Shown here: positions 45,564-46,156 of the stretch, piece by piece
Layout: each line of letters begins with the position of its first letter
Position numbering within the stretch: the first letter of the stretch is position 1
Source of the DNA: Acanthamoeba sp. SK_2022b
Lineage: Eukaryota; Discosea; Longamoebia; Acanthamoebidae
Length of the DNA: 46,156 bases
Reading direction: 5' to 3'
NCBI GenBank assembly: GCA_027943245.1
Contig: JANDJZ010000171.1
Span: 1-46,156 of the forward strand
Notes under the pieces: model-generated
What the model saw: the letters and a program-made list of their open reading frames with translations, nothing else
Told to the model about the DNA's origin: nothing
The model's database searches: none
Position numbers and translations under genes: made by a program

Positions 45564-46156
45564 ATGGCGGCGCCGCAGGAGGAGAAGGTGAAGCTTGACA
45601 CGCCGCCCAAGGGAGCGCTGATGGGCGCGGGGAGCGGTCTACGGGAGGGCTTGTTCGGGTTCGGTTGCGGCGTGCTGTACGGCATGACTTCCCCCCTCAT
45701 TGGCCACCCCTTCGACACCGTCAAAACCAAAATGCAAGCGCAGGCACGCTTCCCCACTCGTATTTGGTTTTTATTATCTCTTTTTTTTTGAATTATTATT
45801 ATTATATATTATTATCTCTTTTTTTGAATAATAATAATTCAATTTATATTCGGGACATTTATATATCCGCTTTTATTCACGATAATTGGTTGGAGTGCAC
45901 AGGAAGGCTACAGGACGGGCGGCATGATGCGCACGTTCGCCACGGTGATCAAGAACGAAGGCTTCTTCGCCCTCTACAAGGGACTCCTGCCGCCGCTCAT
46001 TGGCTCCGGTAACTGCCCACCCTTCGTCCATTGTGGTGGCCTCATGAAGCCTCAGCTGTTGCTAGCACCGCCGCTCATGCCCTCCCCGCCGTGTACGCCA
46101 GGCATCTTCAGGTCGGTACAGTTTGGCGTCTACAACTCGAGCTGGGCCATGCTGCG
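45564..46156 (+). CDS. Mitochondrial carrier (SLC25) protein, partial
   Basis: Inner-membrane solute carrier; substrate not predictable from this part. ATG at 45564 gives MAAPQEEKVKLDTPPKGALM, then helix 1 GLFGFGCGVLYGMTSPLIGH and the signature PFDTVKTKMQAQ (Px[DE]xx[KR]x[KR]). Intron 45744-45902 must be removed to continue EGYRTGGMMRTFATVIKNEG, FFALYKGLLPPLIGSG; this needs a GC donor (CAG/GCACGC) and AG acceptor, because the nearby GT (45763) gives a wrong frame. Intron 46009-46101 (GTAACT...GCCAG) leads to IFRSVQFGVYNSSWAML. The frame is open at the window edge, so only the first repeat of three is seen. Confidence 0.9.

Overview
The window is the left end of a eukaryotic chromosome. It opens with C-strand telomere repeats (CCCTAA), runs through about 4 kb of AT/TG-rich subtelomeric DNA, and then enters a dense, GC-rich, intron-rich gene region. 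The TTAGGG-type telomere, short GT-AG introns, compact spacing and the mix of nuclear eukaryotic genes fit an Acanthamoeba-like amoebozoan. That assignment is inference; another GC-rich free-living protist is possible. I see no rRNA, tRNA, CRISPR array, plasmid or viral gene.

Subtelomere (1-4,000): telomere repeats, degenerate ~150-bp repeats, then a 2.7-kb element (834-3530) bounded by perfect 38-bp inverted repeats, each joined to a (GT)n/(CA)n tract. Inside are four decayed ~130-160-bp repeats and ten ~80-bp repeats, each carrying a 21-nt near-palindrome. This is the least explained and most interesting part of the window.

Gene region (4,033-46,156): first come five genes in a row on the minus strand: XRN1 5'-3' exoribonuclease, a Band7/SPFH membrane protein, lunapark (ER junction protein), a microbial-type PARG/TIGR02452-like macrodomain protein, and an acidic unknown protein. 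Then follow an F-box protein (+), an intronless MDR oxidoreductase (-), a mitochondrial HSP20 (+), a CLU-domain protein (-), ESF2/ABT1 (+), a small endosulfine-like protein (+), ornithine aminotransferase (+), the U5 snRNP protein DIM1/DIB1 (-), a multi-pass membrane protein with a PB1-like domain behind a signal peptide (+), a CpG-depleted gap, an ill-defined F-box-like gene (-), an apparently degraded metallophosphoesterase (-), a nucleotide-sugar transporter (-), a MORN-2 repeat protein (-), a UBIAD1-like prenyltransferase (-) and the start of a mitochondrial carrier (+), cut by the window edge.

The genes do not form one pathway. Themes are RNA turnover and processing (XRN1, ESF2, DIM1), ER/Golgi membranes (lunapark, sugar transporter) and mitochondria (HSP20, CLU, OAT, carrier, with UBIAD1 in quinone synthesis). 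Several neighbours are divergent pairs with 135-480 bp between start codons, so shared promoters are likely. Exon models come from reading frames, splice-site motifs and family resemblance by eye; gene ends are firmer than internal introns. No database search was possible.
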